Positions 25,754 through 35,059 of a stretch of DNA of 64,000 bases are shown here, in pieces. The stretch is from Truepera sp. bin119. GTDB lineage: Bacteria; Deinococcota; Deinococci; Deinococcales; Trueperaceae. The stretch lies in NCBI GenBank assembly GCA_002239005.1, contig MPNL01000010.1, positions 21,549-85,548 of the forward strand. Direction: 5' to 3'. The translations under genes and the position numbers were made by a program. How positions within the stretch are numbered: position 1 is the first letter of the stretch; each line of letters starts with the position of its first letter. A model generated the notes under the pieces. That model had not been told where the DNA came from. It did not search any database and saw only the letters and a list, made by a program, of their open reading frames with translations.

Positions 25754-27484
25754 TTGCGAATCGCTACAACTGACATCGTCGACCTTGAAATCCGCTGGCA
25801 ACGGCTGATCAGCATCATGGACGAGGTCGACAACGCCACCGTCAAGACCTCATTCTCTACCATCGTCGGTGAAAGCCGCGACTTCGCCTGCATCCTGCTC
25901 GATGAACGAGGCGCATCACTATGCCAGTCGAACTTCAGCCCACCCGACTTCTGCGTTTCGATCACCCGGACCTCACGCGAACTGCTCGAGCGCTTTCCGC
26001 TAGACACGCTTGAAGAGGGAGACGTGCTGGTCACCAACGACCCCTGGATCGGAGACGGACACCTGCCCGATTACTTCGTGCTGACGCCAGTATGGTTTCG
26101 CGGTCGCATCGTCGCCATCCTCGGCACCGTGGCGCACCTCGCTGATGTCGGCGGGCACCCCGGCGACATCGAGGCCGACGACGTGTTCACCGAAGGGGTG
26201 CGCATCCCCCCCGCCAAGCTCCACCAAGCCGGGCAGGAGAACGGACTGCTGTTCGACATTGTCGGCGGCAACTGCCGCGTCCCGGAGCTGGTGCTCGGCG
26301 ACCTACGTGCCATCGTCGGCACCCACCGCGTCGGCGCGAGACGCCTCCGCGAATTCCTCGACGACTACCGACTTGACGACCTCCGGGCCATCTCAGCCGA
26401 TATCCATGGGCGCTCGGAGACACTGCTGCGCGAGCGGATCGCGGCGCTGCCCGACGGCCGCTACGAGTTCGGGCTCGACATCGACGGCTACATCGACATC
26501 GTCCACCTGCACGCCACCGTCGAGATCCGCAGCAGCGACATCTACGTCGACTACACCGGTACCAGCCCCCAGGCTAAACATGCCGCCATCAACTGCACCT
26601 ACAACACCACCAGATCGTCATCAATGTACCCCTTCAAGTGTGCGCTGGCAGCGGCTATTCCGAACAACGAGGGACTGTTTCGACCGATCCACGTATCGGC
26701 ACCGGAAGGCTGCATTCTGAACACCACCTTTCCGCACCCAGTGCAGGCACGTGCCAAGACCACCAACAACATCAACCAGGTGCTGTTCGGCGCCATCTGG
26801 CCTATCCTTGGCGAGCATGCCCAAGCCGGCACTGGCAGCATCTGGCCGATCAGCGTCCACGGCGACACCGCCAGCCACGGTCGCTTCAGCGTCCACATCC
26901 TTCCTCACGGCGGTCGTGGTGCCACGCGCGACACAGATGGCCAAGTACCGATCGCCTACCCACATAACAGCAGCGTCACTCCGGTGGAGATCTTCGAGGT
27001 CCAGGCACCTGTGCAGATCACCCAAAAGGTGCTCCGTCCCGACTCCGCCGGACCCGGTCGCAGCCGCGGCGGCGTCGGACAGATCATGACCTTCGTCAAC
27101 GCTGGCAACGAAACCATCAAGGCGCGGGTGCGCCCCGATAAGATTGTCTGCGCGCCGCCCGGTATCGATCGAGGTGGTGACGGCCGCACCGGTGAGGTGT
27201 GGTTCAACGGCCGCCAGATCCGCCGCTTCCCGATCCTCGATTTCGCACCTGGGGACATCCTTGAGATGCGTATGCCGGGTGGCGCGGGCTTCGGCCCCGT
27301 CAACCAGCGACCCCGGGCCGCCATTGCCCAAGACCTCGCCCTCGGCTACATCAGCGCCGAGGGAGCGCGGCGCGACTACGGTTACCTGCCCACCGAAGTG
27401 ACCCAGAACCCGTCGGCTTCCGATGAAACACCCTCCTCCACTGAGGCATCCCGAGATGTCCTCGGATCAAAAGGGCGACCATGA
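25754..27484 (+). CDS. hyuB: Hydantoinase B / oxoprolinase-family protein
   Basis: 576 residues from a TTG (25754) chosen because the HyuB family begins at about this point (TTDIVDLEIRWQRLISIMDE). Family marks: VTNDPWIGDGHLPD, GTVAHLADVGGHPGDIEADD, YTGTSPQAKHAAINCTYNTT, SRGGVGQIM, and a C-terminal MRMPGGAGFGPV. HyuB normally works with the ATPase-like HyuA to open hydantoin, oxoproline or acetone-type substrates. No hyuA is in the window, so it either pairs with a distant subunit or is left over. Its last codon overlaps the next reading frame (ATGA at 27481). It probably belongs to the transport cluster downstream. Confidence 0.85.
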   Translation: MRIATTDIVDLEIRWQRLISIMDEVDNATVKTSFSTIVGESRDFACILLDERGASLCQSNFSPPDFCVSITRTSRELLERFPLDTLEEGDVLVTNDPWIGDGHLPDYFVLTPVWFRGRIVAILGTVAHLADVGGHPGDIEADDVFTEGVRIPPAKLHQAGQENGLLFDIVGGNCRVPELVLGDLRAIVGTHRVGARRLREFLDDYRLDDLRAISADIHGRSETLLRERIAALPDGRYEFGLDIDGYIDIVHLHATVEIRSSDIYVDYTGTSPQAKHAAINCTYNTTRSSSMYPFKCALAAAIPNNEGLFRPIHVSAPEGCILNTTFPHPVQARAKTTNNINQVLFGAIWPILGEHAQAGTGSIWPISVHGDTASHGRFSVHILPHGGRGATRDTDGQVPIAYPHNSSVTPVEIFEVQAPVQITQKVLRPDSAGPGRSRGGVGQIMTFVNAGNETIKARVRPDKIVCAPPGIDRGGDGRTGEVWFNGRQIRRFPILDFAPGDILEMRMPGGAGFGPVNQRPRAAIAQDLALGYISAEGARRDYGYLPTEVTQNPSASDETPSSTEASRDVLGSKGRP

Positions 27485-27708
27485 AGAAGATTATCAGGCT
27501 GCACGCCCGCACCATCGAGATCCCTCGCAAGAGCACCCTCACCATTTCGTACGGCAGCGAGGATGCGGCCGTCGCCACCCTAGCCGAACCGTATCAACAT
27601 GAAATGAACCCCACCCCACCGAAGCCCGGTCTTGGGGTCGAACTTGATCGGGATGGAGGTCGCTCGCCACGCTGTCGACGGCTAAATGCCCCCCGGTCGA
27701 GATCCTGA
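27481..27708 (+). pseudogene. Mandelate racemase/muconate lactonizing enzyme remnant with its core deleted
   Basis: The first ~36 codons (LHARTIEIPRKSTLTISYGS…) match the N-terminal capping strand of enolase-superfamily enzymes. After about codon 37 the sequence jumps, still in frame, to a PKPGLGVELDRDG stretch like the extreme C-terminus of the same family, then runs into unrelated sequence to a stop. Some 300 codons of the barrel, with all metal ligands and the catalytic Lys/His, are missing. Its ATG overlaps the hyuB stop, so an intact epimerase or dehydratase was once the second gene of this operon. Confidence 0.55.
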
Positions 27709-27900
27709 ATCCGGTCCGGTGCTGTGAAGCGCCACCTACGCTCGTAGCGCATAATATGGATCAGGAGGTGAAACATCGAGCGAAGCGATTGAGACGGCAG
27801 GTCGCGCCACGGCCAGCGTAGTGAGGCGCAGATGTGGCGCCCTGCACAGGCACCTATCCGAGCACCTAGTTCGATCATAAGCCCTTAGGAGGTCTAACCT

Positions 27901-29454
27901 GTGAAAATCTTACTTCGCCCCCTCCTCGTAGCAGCGCTCGCCCTGCTTATCTGCGCACCCGCACTGGCCCAGCGGCAAATCGTCGTGGCACAGGGCGAGG
28001 GCGTTGAGAACTGGGATCCCCCGGTGGGTTGGGACAGCGCATCCGAGTGGATCGAGATGAACGTCTACGACTGCCTCACCTTTCCCGACCGGGAAACCGG
28101 GGAGATGGTCGGCTGGCTGGCTGAGTCGTGGGAGAACCTCGATGACACCACCTGGCGACTGAGCCTGCGGCAAGGGGTAACGTTCCACAATGGCACACCG
28201 TTCACTGCTGAAGATGTCAAGTTCTCGATCGACCGCATCATCAACGGGTCGCGTGAGCAGTTCATCGTCTTCAACCAGTGGGCGTTCGTCGATACTGTCA
28301 CCATCATCGACGATTACACCATCGAGATCACTACCGATTACCCCGACCCGGCGTTCCTTTCGGAAATCTCCGGCACCGGCTGCGGTGTGGTGTCAAAGGC
28401 GTACGTAGAAGAGGTCGGTGACAACGGACTCGCCAACTTCGGCATGGGGACCGGGCCATTCAAGCTCGTCGACTACGACCGCGACCAGCACGTGATCCTC
28501 GAAGCGAACGAGGATTACTGGGGCGGAAAGCCGGAAATCGACCGACTGGTGTTCCGCGTCATCCCCGAACCCTCGACCCGCATCGCCGAACTGCTAACCG
28601 GTGGCGTCGACATCGCTCCCGGTATCCTGCCCCAAGACCTGCCGCGCATCGAAGCCGACCCGCGCCTCCAGGTTGTCCAGTACCTGACCGACCGCGTCTA
28701 CGGCCTCACCATCGCCCACGCCCCGCCGCCCGGCGTCGATGCCGTCGCCACCTCGATCCCGGAGATCCGGGAAGCCATCGACTACGCCATCGACCGCGAC
28801 GAGCTGATCGCACTCGCTGGCGGCGGCGTGCCGACACTGACCCGCCTCACCCCGCCGCTCCCTTGCTGGGACACTGTCGACCCCCCACTCTATAACGTCA
28901 ATCCGTACGATCCCGAACGGGCCCGGCAGATCCTCGAGGAGATCGGCTACCCCGATGTCCCCGGCGGTCCGGTCATCACTCTACACGGCACCTTCGGGCA
29001 GTACATTGCACAGCGCGAGATCGCCGAGACTATCGCAACGATGCTCGAGGATGTCGGCTTCGAGGTCGATCTCGACATTCGCGAGTTCTCGACCTTCCGT
29101 GAGACCGTCTACCGCGGCAGCAATGAAGAGTTGATGTTGCAAAGCCTCGGCAACATCATCACCGACCCATGGATCTATATCCTCAACTATGACTCGAGGT
29201 TCGGCAACCGGATCCCGGTGCGCGGTCGCTTCTCCAACCCCGAACTCGACACCCTGGCGGCGGCGGCGAACGTTGCGATGGATCCCGCTGAACGGTGCCG
29301 AATCCTCAATGAGTACGCCCATAAGGTGGTCAACTTCCGGCCGACTATCGAACTGTTCCGGATGGCCGACTCGATAGCGATGCCTGTGAACGTGTCGTGG
29401 ACTCCTCCACCTGACGGCAACCTGCAGTTTGTCAACCTAACCTTCAACGACTAA
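27901..29454 (+). CDS. ABC transporter substrate-binding protein, family 5 (peptide type)
   Basis: 517 residues with GTG start, AGGAGGT eight bases upstream. Signal peptide at 1-23 (LVAALALLICAPALAQ). The mature part has the SBP_bac_5 pattern: NVYDCLTFPDRETGEM, WRLSLRQGVTFHNGTPFTAEDVKFSIDRI, GTGPFKLVDYDRDQHVIL. It captures di/oligopeptides or similar ligands outside the membrane for the permeases encoded next. The ligand is unknown; the M55 peptidase at the end of the cluster suggests D-amino-acid peptides. No lipobox cysteine is seen. Confidence 0.9.
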   Translation: MKILLRPLLVAALALLICAPALAQRQIVVAQGEGVENWDPPVGWDSASEWIEMNVYDCLTFPDRETGEMVGWLAESWENLDDTTWRLSLRQGVTFHNGTPFTAEDVKFSIDRIINGSREQFIVFNQWAFVDTVTIIDDYTIEITTDYPDPAFLSEISGTGCGVVSKAYVEEVGDNGLANFGMGTGPFKLVDYDRDQHVILEANEDYWGGKPEIDRLVFRVIPEPSTRIAELLTGGVDIAPGILPQDLPRIEADPRLQVVQYLTDRVYGLTIAHAPPPGVDAVATSIPEIREAIDYAIDRDELIALAGGGVPTLTRLTPPLPCWDTVDPPLYNVNPYDPERARQILEEIGYPDVPGGPVITLHGTFGQYIAQREIAETIATMLEDVGFEVDLDIREFSTFRETVYRGSNEELMLQSLGNIITDPWIYILNYDSRFGNRIPVRGRFSNPELDTLAAAANVAMDPAERCRILNEYAHKVVNFRPTIELFRMADSIAMPVNVSWTPPPDGNLQFVNLTFND

Positions 29455-29467
29455 GCCGATCCCCCGG

Positions 29468-29493
29468 CGACGGGTCGCAGTTGCGACCCGTCG
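29468..29493 (+). other. Perfect hairpin between binding-protein and permease genes
   Basis: CGACGGGTCGC and GCGACCCGTCG form an 11-bp perfect stem with a 4-nt loop, 13 bp after the stop of the binding-protein gene. There is no T-run. Such stems often protect the abundant binding-protein mRNA from 3' decay and lower expression of the permeases. Confidence 0.6.
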
Positions 29494-29504
29494 CTACGGA
29501 ATCT

Positions 29505-30440
29505 ATGACCATCTATATCTTTCGTCGGCTGCTGCAGGTGATCCCGGTGCTGTTCGGGGTGACGCTGATCGTGTTTCTGATGATCCGCCTCAAGGGAGAT
29601 CCGGTCCAGCAACTCGTCCCAGACTGGTACTCGGAAGCGCAGGTAGCCGAGGTGCGTGCTGCGTACGGTTTCGATCGACCGATCTACGTCCAGTACTTCG
29701 AATTCATCTCGCGCGCGGTACGTGGCGACTTCGGCTTGTCGTTCCACAACCGGGTACCAGCTTGGGAGCTGGTGAGAGAAGCGCTCCCCTGGACCGCGCG
29801 GCTAGCCCTCACCGCCTTCGCGATCGCGGTGGTGGTGGCGTTGCCGCTCGGCATCCTGTCGGCGCTGAACCGTAATACGCCGCTCGACCTTGTGGTCACC
29901 GGTCTGTCGGTGTGGGGGCGGTCGCTGCCGAACTTCTGGCTCGGCATCATGTTCATCCTGCTGTTTGCGGTGGCGCTGCGCTGGTTCCCGGTGTCGGGAA
30001 CCGGGACATTCTCGGGTCTGCCGCTCTGGAAGCACCTGTTCCTGCCAGCATTGACGCTGTCGATGGGACTCGTCACCACCCTGACCCGGCTGATCCGCTC
30101 GTCGATGCTCGAGGTGATGCGCGAGGAGCATGTCACCACCGCCTACGCCAAGGGGCTGCGGCACTTCACGGTGATCGGCCGGCACGTGCTGCGCAACGCC
30201 CTCATCCCGGTCGTGACCGTGCTCGGTCTGCAACTCGCCTGGCTGCTCGGCGGCGCGGTAATCATCGAACAGGTATTCGCCTGGCCGGGCATGGGGAGGC
30301 TGATGCTACAGGCGATCTACGCGCGCGACAACTCGGTGGTGCAGGCAGCGCTACTGGTATCGTCGCTGGTCATCGTCTTCTCCAATCTCATCGTCGATCT
30401 CCTCTATTCGGTCCTCGATCCTCGCATCCGCTACTCGTGA
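29505..30440 (+). CDS. ABC transporter permease, DppB type
   Basis: 311 residues. MTIYIFRRLLQVIPVLFGVTLIVFLMI is the signature first TM of DppB/OppB-type permeases; five further TMs follow, and the cytoplasmic EAA loop (VTTAYAKGLRHFTVIGRHVLRNALIP) docks the ATPase. The ATG at 29505 is preferred; an upstream in-frame start at 29481 would lie in the hairpin. It pairs with the DppC-type protein encoded 42 bp downstream. Confidence 0.9.
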   Translation: MTIYIFRRLLQVIPVLFGVTLIVFLMIRLKGDPVQQLVPDWYSEAQVAEVRAAYGFDRPIYVQYFEFISRAVRGDFGLSFHNRVPAWELVREALPWTARLALTAFAIAVVVALPLGILSALNRNTPLDLVVTGLSVWGRSLPNFWLGIMFILLFAVALRWFPVSGTGTFSGLPLWKHLFLPALTLSMGLVTTLTRLIRSSMLEVMREEHVTTAYAKGLRHFTVIGRHVLRNALIPVVTVLGLQLAWLLGGAVIIEQVFAWPGMGRLMLQAIYARDNSVVQAALLVSSLVIVFSNLIVDLLYSVLDPRIRYS

Positions 30441-30482
30441 TCGCTCCCGATCCGATCCCCTTCGCAGGCTACTAGGAGCGCA

Positions 30483-31391
30483 ATGGACGATCTCACAACC
30501 GACGAACCGATCGGCGGTGGACCGCCACCAACGAAGCGCGGTCAAGCGACCGAACGGACACGTAGGCTGTTTCGCCAGTGGCGCAGCAGCCCGGTCGGCA
30601 TGGTCGGCTCGGTGATGGTCATAACCGTTGTTCTGGTCGCGTTGTTGGCACCGGCCCTAGCTCCACACGACCCTACCCAGCACCACCGTGACATGCGCTT
30701 CCTGCCTCCGGGCACAGCCAGGTTCCCACTCGGCACCGACCAGCTCGGCCGCGACCTACTGAGCCGTCTCCTCTATGGCGCTCGCATCTCGGTGCTGGTC
30801 GGCGTCTCAGCGGCGCTGGTCGGCGGCAGCGCCGGCGCCATAATTGGCCTGGCAGCTGGCTTCTACGGCGGGACGCTCGACGCCCTGATCAGCCGCGCCA
30901 TCGACACCTTCCTGTCAATTCCGTTCATCATCCTGGTACTTGCCGTAGTCGGCATCTTAGGGCCGAGCCTGCTGACCCTGATCCTGGTGCTTGGCCTCAC
31001 CGGCTGGGCCAGTTACGCTCGGGTCGCACGTGGCGAGACGATGTCGGTGCGCGAACGCGAGTTCGTCAGCGCTGCTTACGCCCTCGGCGGATCGGGGATC
31101 CGCATCTCACTGCGCCACATCCTGCCGAACACGATGGCGTCCCTGATCGTACTGGCCACCCTCGATGTCGCCGCCACCATACTCGCCGAGTCGGGCCTGA
31201 GCTTCTTGGGGCTCGGTGTGCAACCGCCGACCGTCACCTGGGGACTAATGATCGCCGATGGCAAGGACTACATAGCCACCGCCTGGTGGCTAGCGCTATT
31301 CCCAGGGCTGGCGATCTCGTTCACCGTCCTCGGCGTGATCTTCCTCGGCGACTGGCTCCGTGACGTCCTCGACCCGAAGTTGAAGGTGTAA
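30483..31391 (+). CDS. ABC transporter permease, DppC type
   Basis: 302 residues. It has a hydrophilic N-terminus of about 40 residues, then TM1 and the DppC-specific HDPTQHH…LGTDQLGRDLLSRLLYGARISVLVG segment. The EAA loop is EFVSAAYALGGSGIRISLRHILPNTM, and the C-terminal LGDWLRDVLDPKLKV is typical. It completes the membrane part of a peptide-type importer. The usual two ATPase genes (dppD, dppF) do not follow; the next gene is a peptidase, so the ATPases must be supplied from elsewhere. Confidence 0.9.
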   Translation: MDDLTTDEPIGGGPPPTKRGQATERTRRLFRQWRSSPVGMVGSVMVITVVLVALLAPALAPHDPTQHHRDMRFLPPGTARFPLGTDQLGRDLLSRLLYGARISVLVGVSAALVGGSAGAIIGLAAGFYGGTLDALISRAIDTFLSIPFIILVLAVVGILGPSLLTLILVLGLTGWASYARVARGETMSVREREFVSAAYALGGSGIRISLRHILPNTMASLIVLATLDVAATILAESGLSFLGLGVQPPTVTWGLMIADGKDYIATAWWLALFPGLAISFTVLGVIFLGDWLRDVLDPKLKV

Positions 31392-31412
31392 CCCCACGGA
31401 AAGGAGTACTTG

Positions 31413-32249
31413 ATGAAGATCTACATCAGCGCCGACATGGAAGGTGTCAGCGGCGTCGTCCACCCCGAACACACCGGCTGGAGCGGCCGCCGGCATCACG
31501 AGGCACGACTGCTCATGACCGGTGACATCAACGCCGCTATTGATGGGGCCTTCGCCGCCGGCGCCAGCGAGGTGGTCGTCTGCGACAGCCACAGCAATGG
31601 CCGCAACGTCGTCCTAGAGGAACTCGACCCGCGTGCCCGGCTGGCATGGGGACGTCAGAACCGCAGCCTCGGTCAGGTCCACGGCATCGACAATTCATAT
31701 GCAGCACTGGTCATGGTCGGCTTCCACGCTCGCGCCGGGACACCCGGTGTACTCAACCACACCATTAACAGCGGCGTCGTCCACCAGTTCCGGCTCAACG
31801 GTGAGGCCTACGGCGAGGTGGATATCAATGCCGCATTGGCTGGGGTGTTCGGGGTGCCGATCGCGTTCGTCTCTGGCGACGATCGGGTGGTAGCCCAATC
31901 GAAGTCGCGCTTCCCAGCCATCGAGACCGTCACTACTATGGAGTCGATCGGCACCTACTCGGCGCTGCTGCACGCCCCCAAGGCGGCGCGGGTGCTGGTA
32001 AGAGATGGGGTCGAACGCGCTCTCGGGCGGCTCGCCGACATGACCGTCCTGCAACTCGACGGGCCCTACACGCTCGAGATCGACTTCAAAGACACCGCCA
32101 TGGCCGAGACCGCGTCACTGGTCCCCGGCGTCGAAAAGGTCGGCGGCCTGACCGGGCGCTTCACACACCACGATCTGCTCGAGGTGTTCCGGGCAGCGCT
32201 GGTGATGATCACGCTCGGTGCCACCGAACGGTGGGAGACGACGGTCTGA
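31413..32249 (+). CDS. M55 family D-aminopeptidase (DppA type)
   Basis: 278 residues from ATG 31413 (AAGGAG upstream). The zinc-binding set of B. subtilis DppA is reproduced: Asp8 and Glu10 (ISADMEG), His60 (CDSHSNG), His105 (GFHARAG), a Glu near 131-135, and the catalytic His116 (LNHTINSG). Such enzymes remove N-terminal D-amino acids from short peptides, for example cell-wall fragments containing D-Ala. In Bacillus the gene likewise sits with a dipeptide transporter, which supports uptake and use of D-amino-acid peptides by this cluster. Confidence 0.9.
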   Translation: MKIYISADMEGVSGVVHPEHTGWSGRRHHEARLLMTGDINAAIDGAFAAGASEVVVCDSHSNGRNVVLEELDPRARLAWGRQNRSLGQVHGIDNSYAALVMVGFHARAGTPGVLNHTINSGVVHQFRLNGEAYGEVDINAALAGVFGVPIAFVSGDDRVVAQSKSRFPAIETVTTMESIGTYSALLHAPKAARVLVRDGVERALGRLADMTVLQLDGPYTLEIDFKDTAMAETASLVPGVEKVGGLTGRFTHHDLLEVFRAALVMITLGATERWETTV

Positions 32250-32326
32250 GCACGCAGCCGACTTCAACCTGCAGCACCCAGGGCTCTCAGGTAGCACACA
32301 ACGAGCAATCCTCTACCTCTCCCTGC

Positions 32327-32995
32327 CTACCGGCTTGCCCACAACAGCCCCCGCCTCACGATCTCTTGCACCGCCGGCACATCGAAATCCTTCCGCACAT
32401 GACCCACCGAGGCGTAGAACACCCTCCCCTTCCCGTATCGCCTCTTCCAGACCACCGGCATCACCGTCCCCGCAATCCACGGCGCGTTTCCATGCTCACC
32501 CGAAAAGGTCGTAGTTGCCAGCACCTCATTGCCAGGGTCGACGTGCATATAGTACTGCTCGGACTCCATATCGAAATCGTCCAAGCCGGCGACGATGGGA
32601 TCATCGGGGCGGACTATGTTCACCCGGTAGCGGATAATGTCGCCCGGATGCTTTACCCACTGGCCCCCGACCATCCACTGATAGTCGGTATTCTCTCGGA
32701 ACGAATCGGCCATACCACCATGCCAGCCGCCGAGGCCGACGCCGACCTGGACGGCCTTAAGTAGGCCCTGTTCCTGCTCCCGAGTGATGGTGCTCATAGT
32801 CCACACAGGGACAACCAGGCTCAACGACGCCATGTAGTCTGAGTCGCGGTAGACCTCAAGGTCGGAGACGAGATCGACCTCAAAACCATCCTCACGGAGC
32901 AGGTCGGCGAACAGGGTGGCACAGGCTTCGGGCTCGTGGCCCTCCCAGCCGCCCCAGTCGACGAGTGCACGTTTCACGACTTCTGCTCCAGCCAT
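32327..32995 (-). CDS. ThuA-like (trehalose utilization) domain protein
   Basis: 222 residues of the ThuA / class I glutamine amidotransferase-like fold ([19 protein letters not shown]…; [32 protein letters not shown]). In rhizobia ThuA acts with ThuB, a dehydrogenase, on trehalose-type disaccharides; many homologs simply accompany sugar oxidoreductases. Its 5' end overlaps the 3' end of the aldo/keto reductase gene by 22 bp, so the two are one unit, with a sugar-oxidoreduction role inferred from the pairing. Confidence 0.85.
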   Translation of the reverse strand: MAGAEVVKRALVDWGGWEGHEPEACATLFADLLREDGFEVDLVSDLEVYRDSDYMASLSLVVPVWTMSTITREQEQGLLKAVQVGVGLGGWHGGMADSFRENTDYQWMVGGQWVKHPGDIIRYRVNIVRPDDPIVAGLDDFDMESEQYYMHVDPGNEVLATTTFSGEHGNAPWIAGTVMPVVWKRRYGKGRVFYASVGHVRKDFDVPAVQEIVRRGLLWASR

Positions 32996-33933
32996 TCCAA
33001 CTCCTCGGGGGTGAGATTGAGATCCATGGCTTCGGTGCCGGCCTCAAACTCCTGCGGTGTGCAGCAGCCTACCAGCGCAAAGATGTTGAGCGGTTGGTTC
33101 AGCACGTAGGCCAAGGCGACCTGCGTTACGCTCACCCCCTTGGCCTGTGCCAACTCCCCGACCCGGTCCAGACGCCGGAAGTTCTCCTCATAGCAGTAAG
33201 ATGTGACGCACAGCCTGTCCCGGTCTTCACTGAAGCTATCCAAGTTATCGCGCCTGAAGCGACCTGAGAAGAACCCACCCGCCAAGCTCGACCAACTGAA
33301 AAGCGGCATGCCACACTCACGGTAGAAGGCCCGGGCAGCCTCACCTCCACTGGCACTGATACTGATGCACCCTTCCCAGGGGACCTGGACCTGCTCGGCG
33401 AGGCTAAAGTTGGGGCTGCTCGCCACGAACGGAGTGAGACCTTGCGCCTCCGCGTAGGCGTTCGCCTCGGCGATCCTCTGGTGCGACCAGTTCGAGCCGC
33501 CGAATGCGCGGATTCGCCCCGTCTCCCGGTGCTCATTGAGCACCTCCACAATGGGGTAGACCGGGACTGAAGGGTCGTCGCGGTGGACCAGGTAGAGATC
33601 GATGTAATCGATCTGGAAACGGGCCAGCGAATCGTGGATGTCGGCGCTGATATCAAACGGTGTGACTCGACGGCGATCCTGGTTATGGTGCGCACCCTTA
33701 CCGATGATAACAACCTCGTCACGGTTACCGCGTGCGGCCAGCCAGCGCCCCATCACCCGCTCGTTGGCGCCGCCACCGTAGTTGTGGGCCGTATCGAAAG
33801 TGTTACATCCCATCTCGAAGACGGCGTCGAGGAGAGCAAATTCCCTGGCCTCGTCGGTGCCGTTCACCATGACGGTGCCCTGCACCAGGCGCGAGACGGG
33901 TTTGTCGACACCAGGAACCGAACCGTACTTCAT
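32974..33933 (-). CDS. Aldo/keto reductase
   Basis: 319 residues, (beta/alpha)8 NADPH-dependent reductase. The catalytic tetrad is visible: Asp47 and Tyr52 ([11 protein letters not shown]), Lys79 (IIGKGAHH) and His117 (YLVHRDD). The C-terminal half has the usual cofactor region ([21 protein letters not shown]). It reduces sugar-type aldehydes or ketones or works in the oxidative direction. First gene of a two-gene unit with the ThuA-like gene; divergent from galT. Confidence 0.9.
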   Translation of the reverse strand: MKYGSVPGVDKPVSRLVQGTVMVNGTDEAREFALLDAVFEMGCNTFDTAHNYGGGANERVMGRWLAARGNRDEVVIIGKGAHHNQDRRRVTPFDISADIHDSLARFQIDYIDLYLVHRDDPSVPVYPIVEVLNEHRETGRIRAFGGSNWSHQRIAEANAYAEAQGLTPFVASSPNFSLAEQVQVPWEGCISISASGGEAARAFYRECGMPLFSWSSLAGGFFSGRFRRDNLDSFSEDRDRLCVTSYCYEENFRRLDRVGELAQAKGVSVTQVALAYVLNQPLNIFALVGCCTPQEFEAGTEAMDLNLTPEELEWLEQKS

Positions 33934-34009
33934 ATCTCCTCCAAAGGCCAGAAAAACCCGAGCGAACGCACCACTCTATCCCAGGCCTTAGGTAAGATGC
34001 CCACCGATC

Positions 34010-35059
34010 ATGAACACTTTCTCCCCCACCGAACATCCCCACCGACGCCGCAACCCGCTCACCGGCGAGTGGGTCCTAGTGAGCCCCCACCGAATGAAGC
34101 GCCCCTGGCAGGGCAAGGTCGAGCCGGTTGCCGACGAGGATAGGCCCCGCTACGACCCGGATTGCTACCTCTGCCCCGGCAACGATCGCGCGGCGGGTAC
34201 CACCAACCCCGACTACACCGACACCTTCGTATTCACCAACGACTTCGCAGCCCTCCTCCCTGTGACCCTGAAGACCTCGGATACCGGCCATCCGCTACTT
34301 GCCACCGAGCCGGTGCGGGGCACCTGCCGGGTAATCTGCTTCTCCCCTCGCCACGACCTGACCCTAGCGGAGCTTCCACCTGCCGACATCCGCCGGGTGG
34401 TGGACCTCTGGGCGCAGCAGACGGAGGAGCTAGGACACGACTACCGCTGGGTACAGGTGTTCGAGAACAGAGGCGACCTGATGGGTGCATCGAACCCGCA
34501 TCCGCACGGGCAGGTCTGGGCTCTCGATGTGTTGCCCGACGAGGCAGCTAAGGAAGATCGGCAGCAGCGAGCCTACTTCGGTGAGCACGGAGCCCCGCTG
34601 CTGCTCGACTATGCCCAATTCGAACTAGAGCAGGGCGAGCGGGTGGTGGTCGCAAACGACGACTGGCTGACCCTGGTGCCTCATTGGGCGGTGTGGCCCT
34701 TTGAAACTCTGATCGTGCCCCACCGACGACCGATCGCACGGATGAACGAGTTGAGCGGTGCGGAGCGCATCGGGCTCGCGGCGCTGCTAGGGTCGCTGCT
34801 CACGCGCTACGACAACCTGTTCGAGACCCACTTCGCCTACACGCTCGGCTGGCACGGTGCCCCCTTCGACGGTACCGATACCCGACCCTGGCAGCTTCAT
34901 GGCCATGTCTATCCCCCCCTCTTGAGGAGCGCATCGGTCCGCAAGTTCATAGCCGGCTTTGAACTCCTCGCCGAGCCGCAGCGCGACCTCACCGCAGAGC
35001 AGGCCGCTGCAAGGCTTCGCGAACTGTCCGAGATCCACTATCGGGAGCGTCGCCGATGA
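34010..35059 (+). CDS. galT: Galactose-1-phosphate uridylyltransferase
   Basis: 349 residues. The N-terminal [19 protein letters not shown] and the HIT-type active site [12 protein letters not shown], whose middle His forms the uridylyl intermediate, identify GalT. Metal-site Cys (CYLCPGN) and later [13 protein letters not shown] / [11 protein letters not shown] complete the fold. It moves UMP between glucose-1-phosphate and galactose-1-phosphate in the Leloir pathway. Its stop overlaps the galK start (ATGA). A TAAGAT box lies 11 nt before the ATG. Confidence 0.96.
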   Translation: MNTFSPTEHPHRRRNPLTGEWVLVSPHRMKRPWQGKVEPVADEDRPRYDPDCYLCPGNDRAAGTTNPDYTDTFVFTNDFAALLPVTLKTSDTGHPLLATEPVRGTCRVICFSPRHDLTLAELPPADIRRVVDLWAQQTEELGHDYRWVQVFENRGDLMGASNPHPHGQVWALDVLPDEAAKEDRQQRAYFGEHGAPLLLDYAQFELEQGERVVVANDDWLTLVPHWAVWPFETLIVPHRRPIARMNELSGAERIGLAALLGSLLTRYDNLFETHFAYTLGWHGAPFDGTDTRPWQLHGHVYPPLLRSASVRKFIAGFELLAEPQRDLTAEQAAARLRELSEIHYRERRR

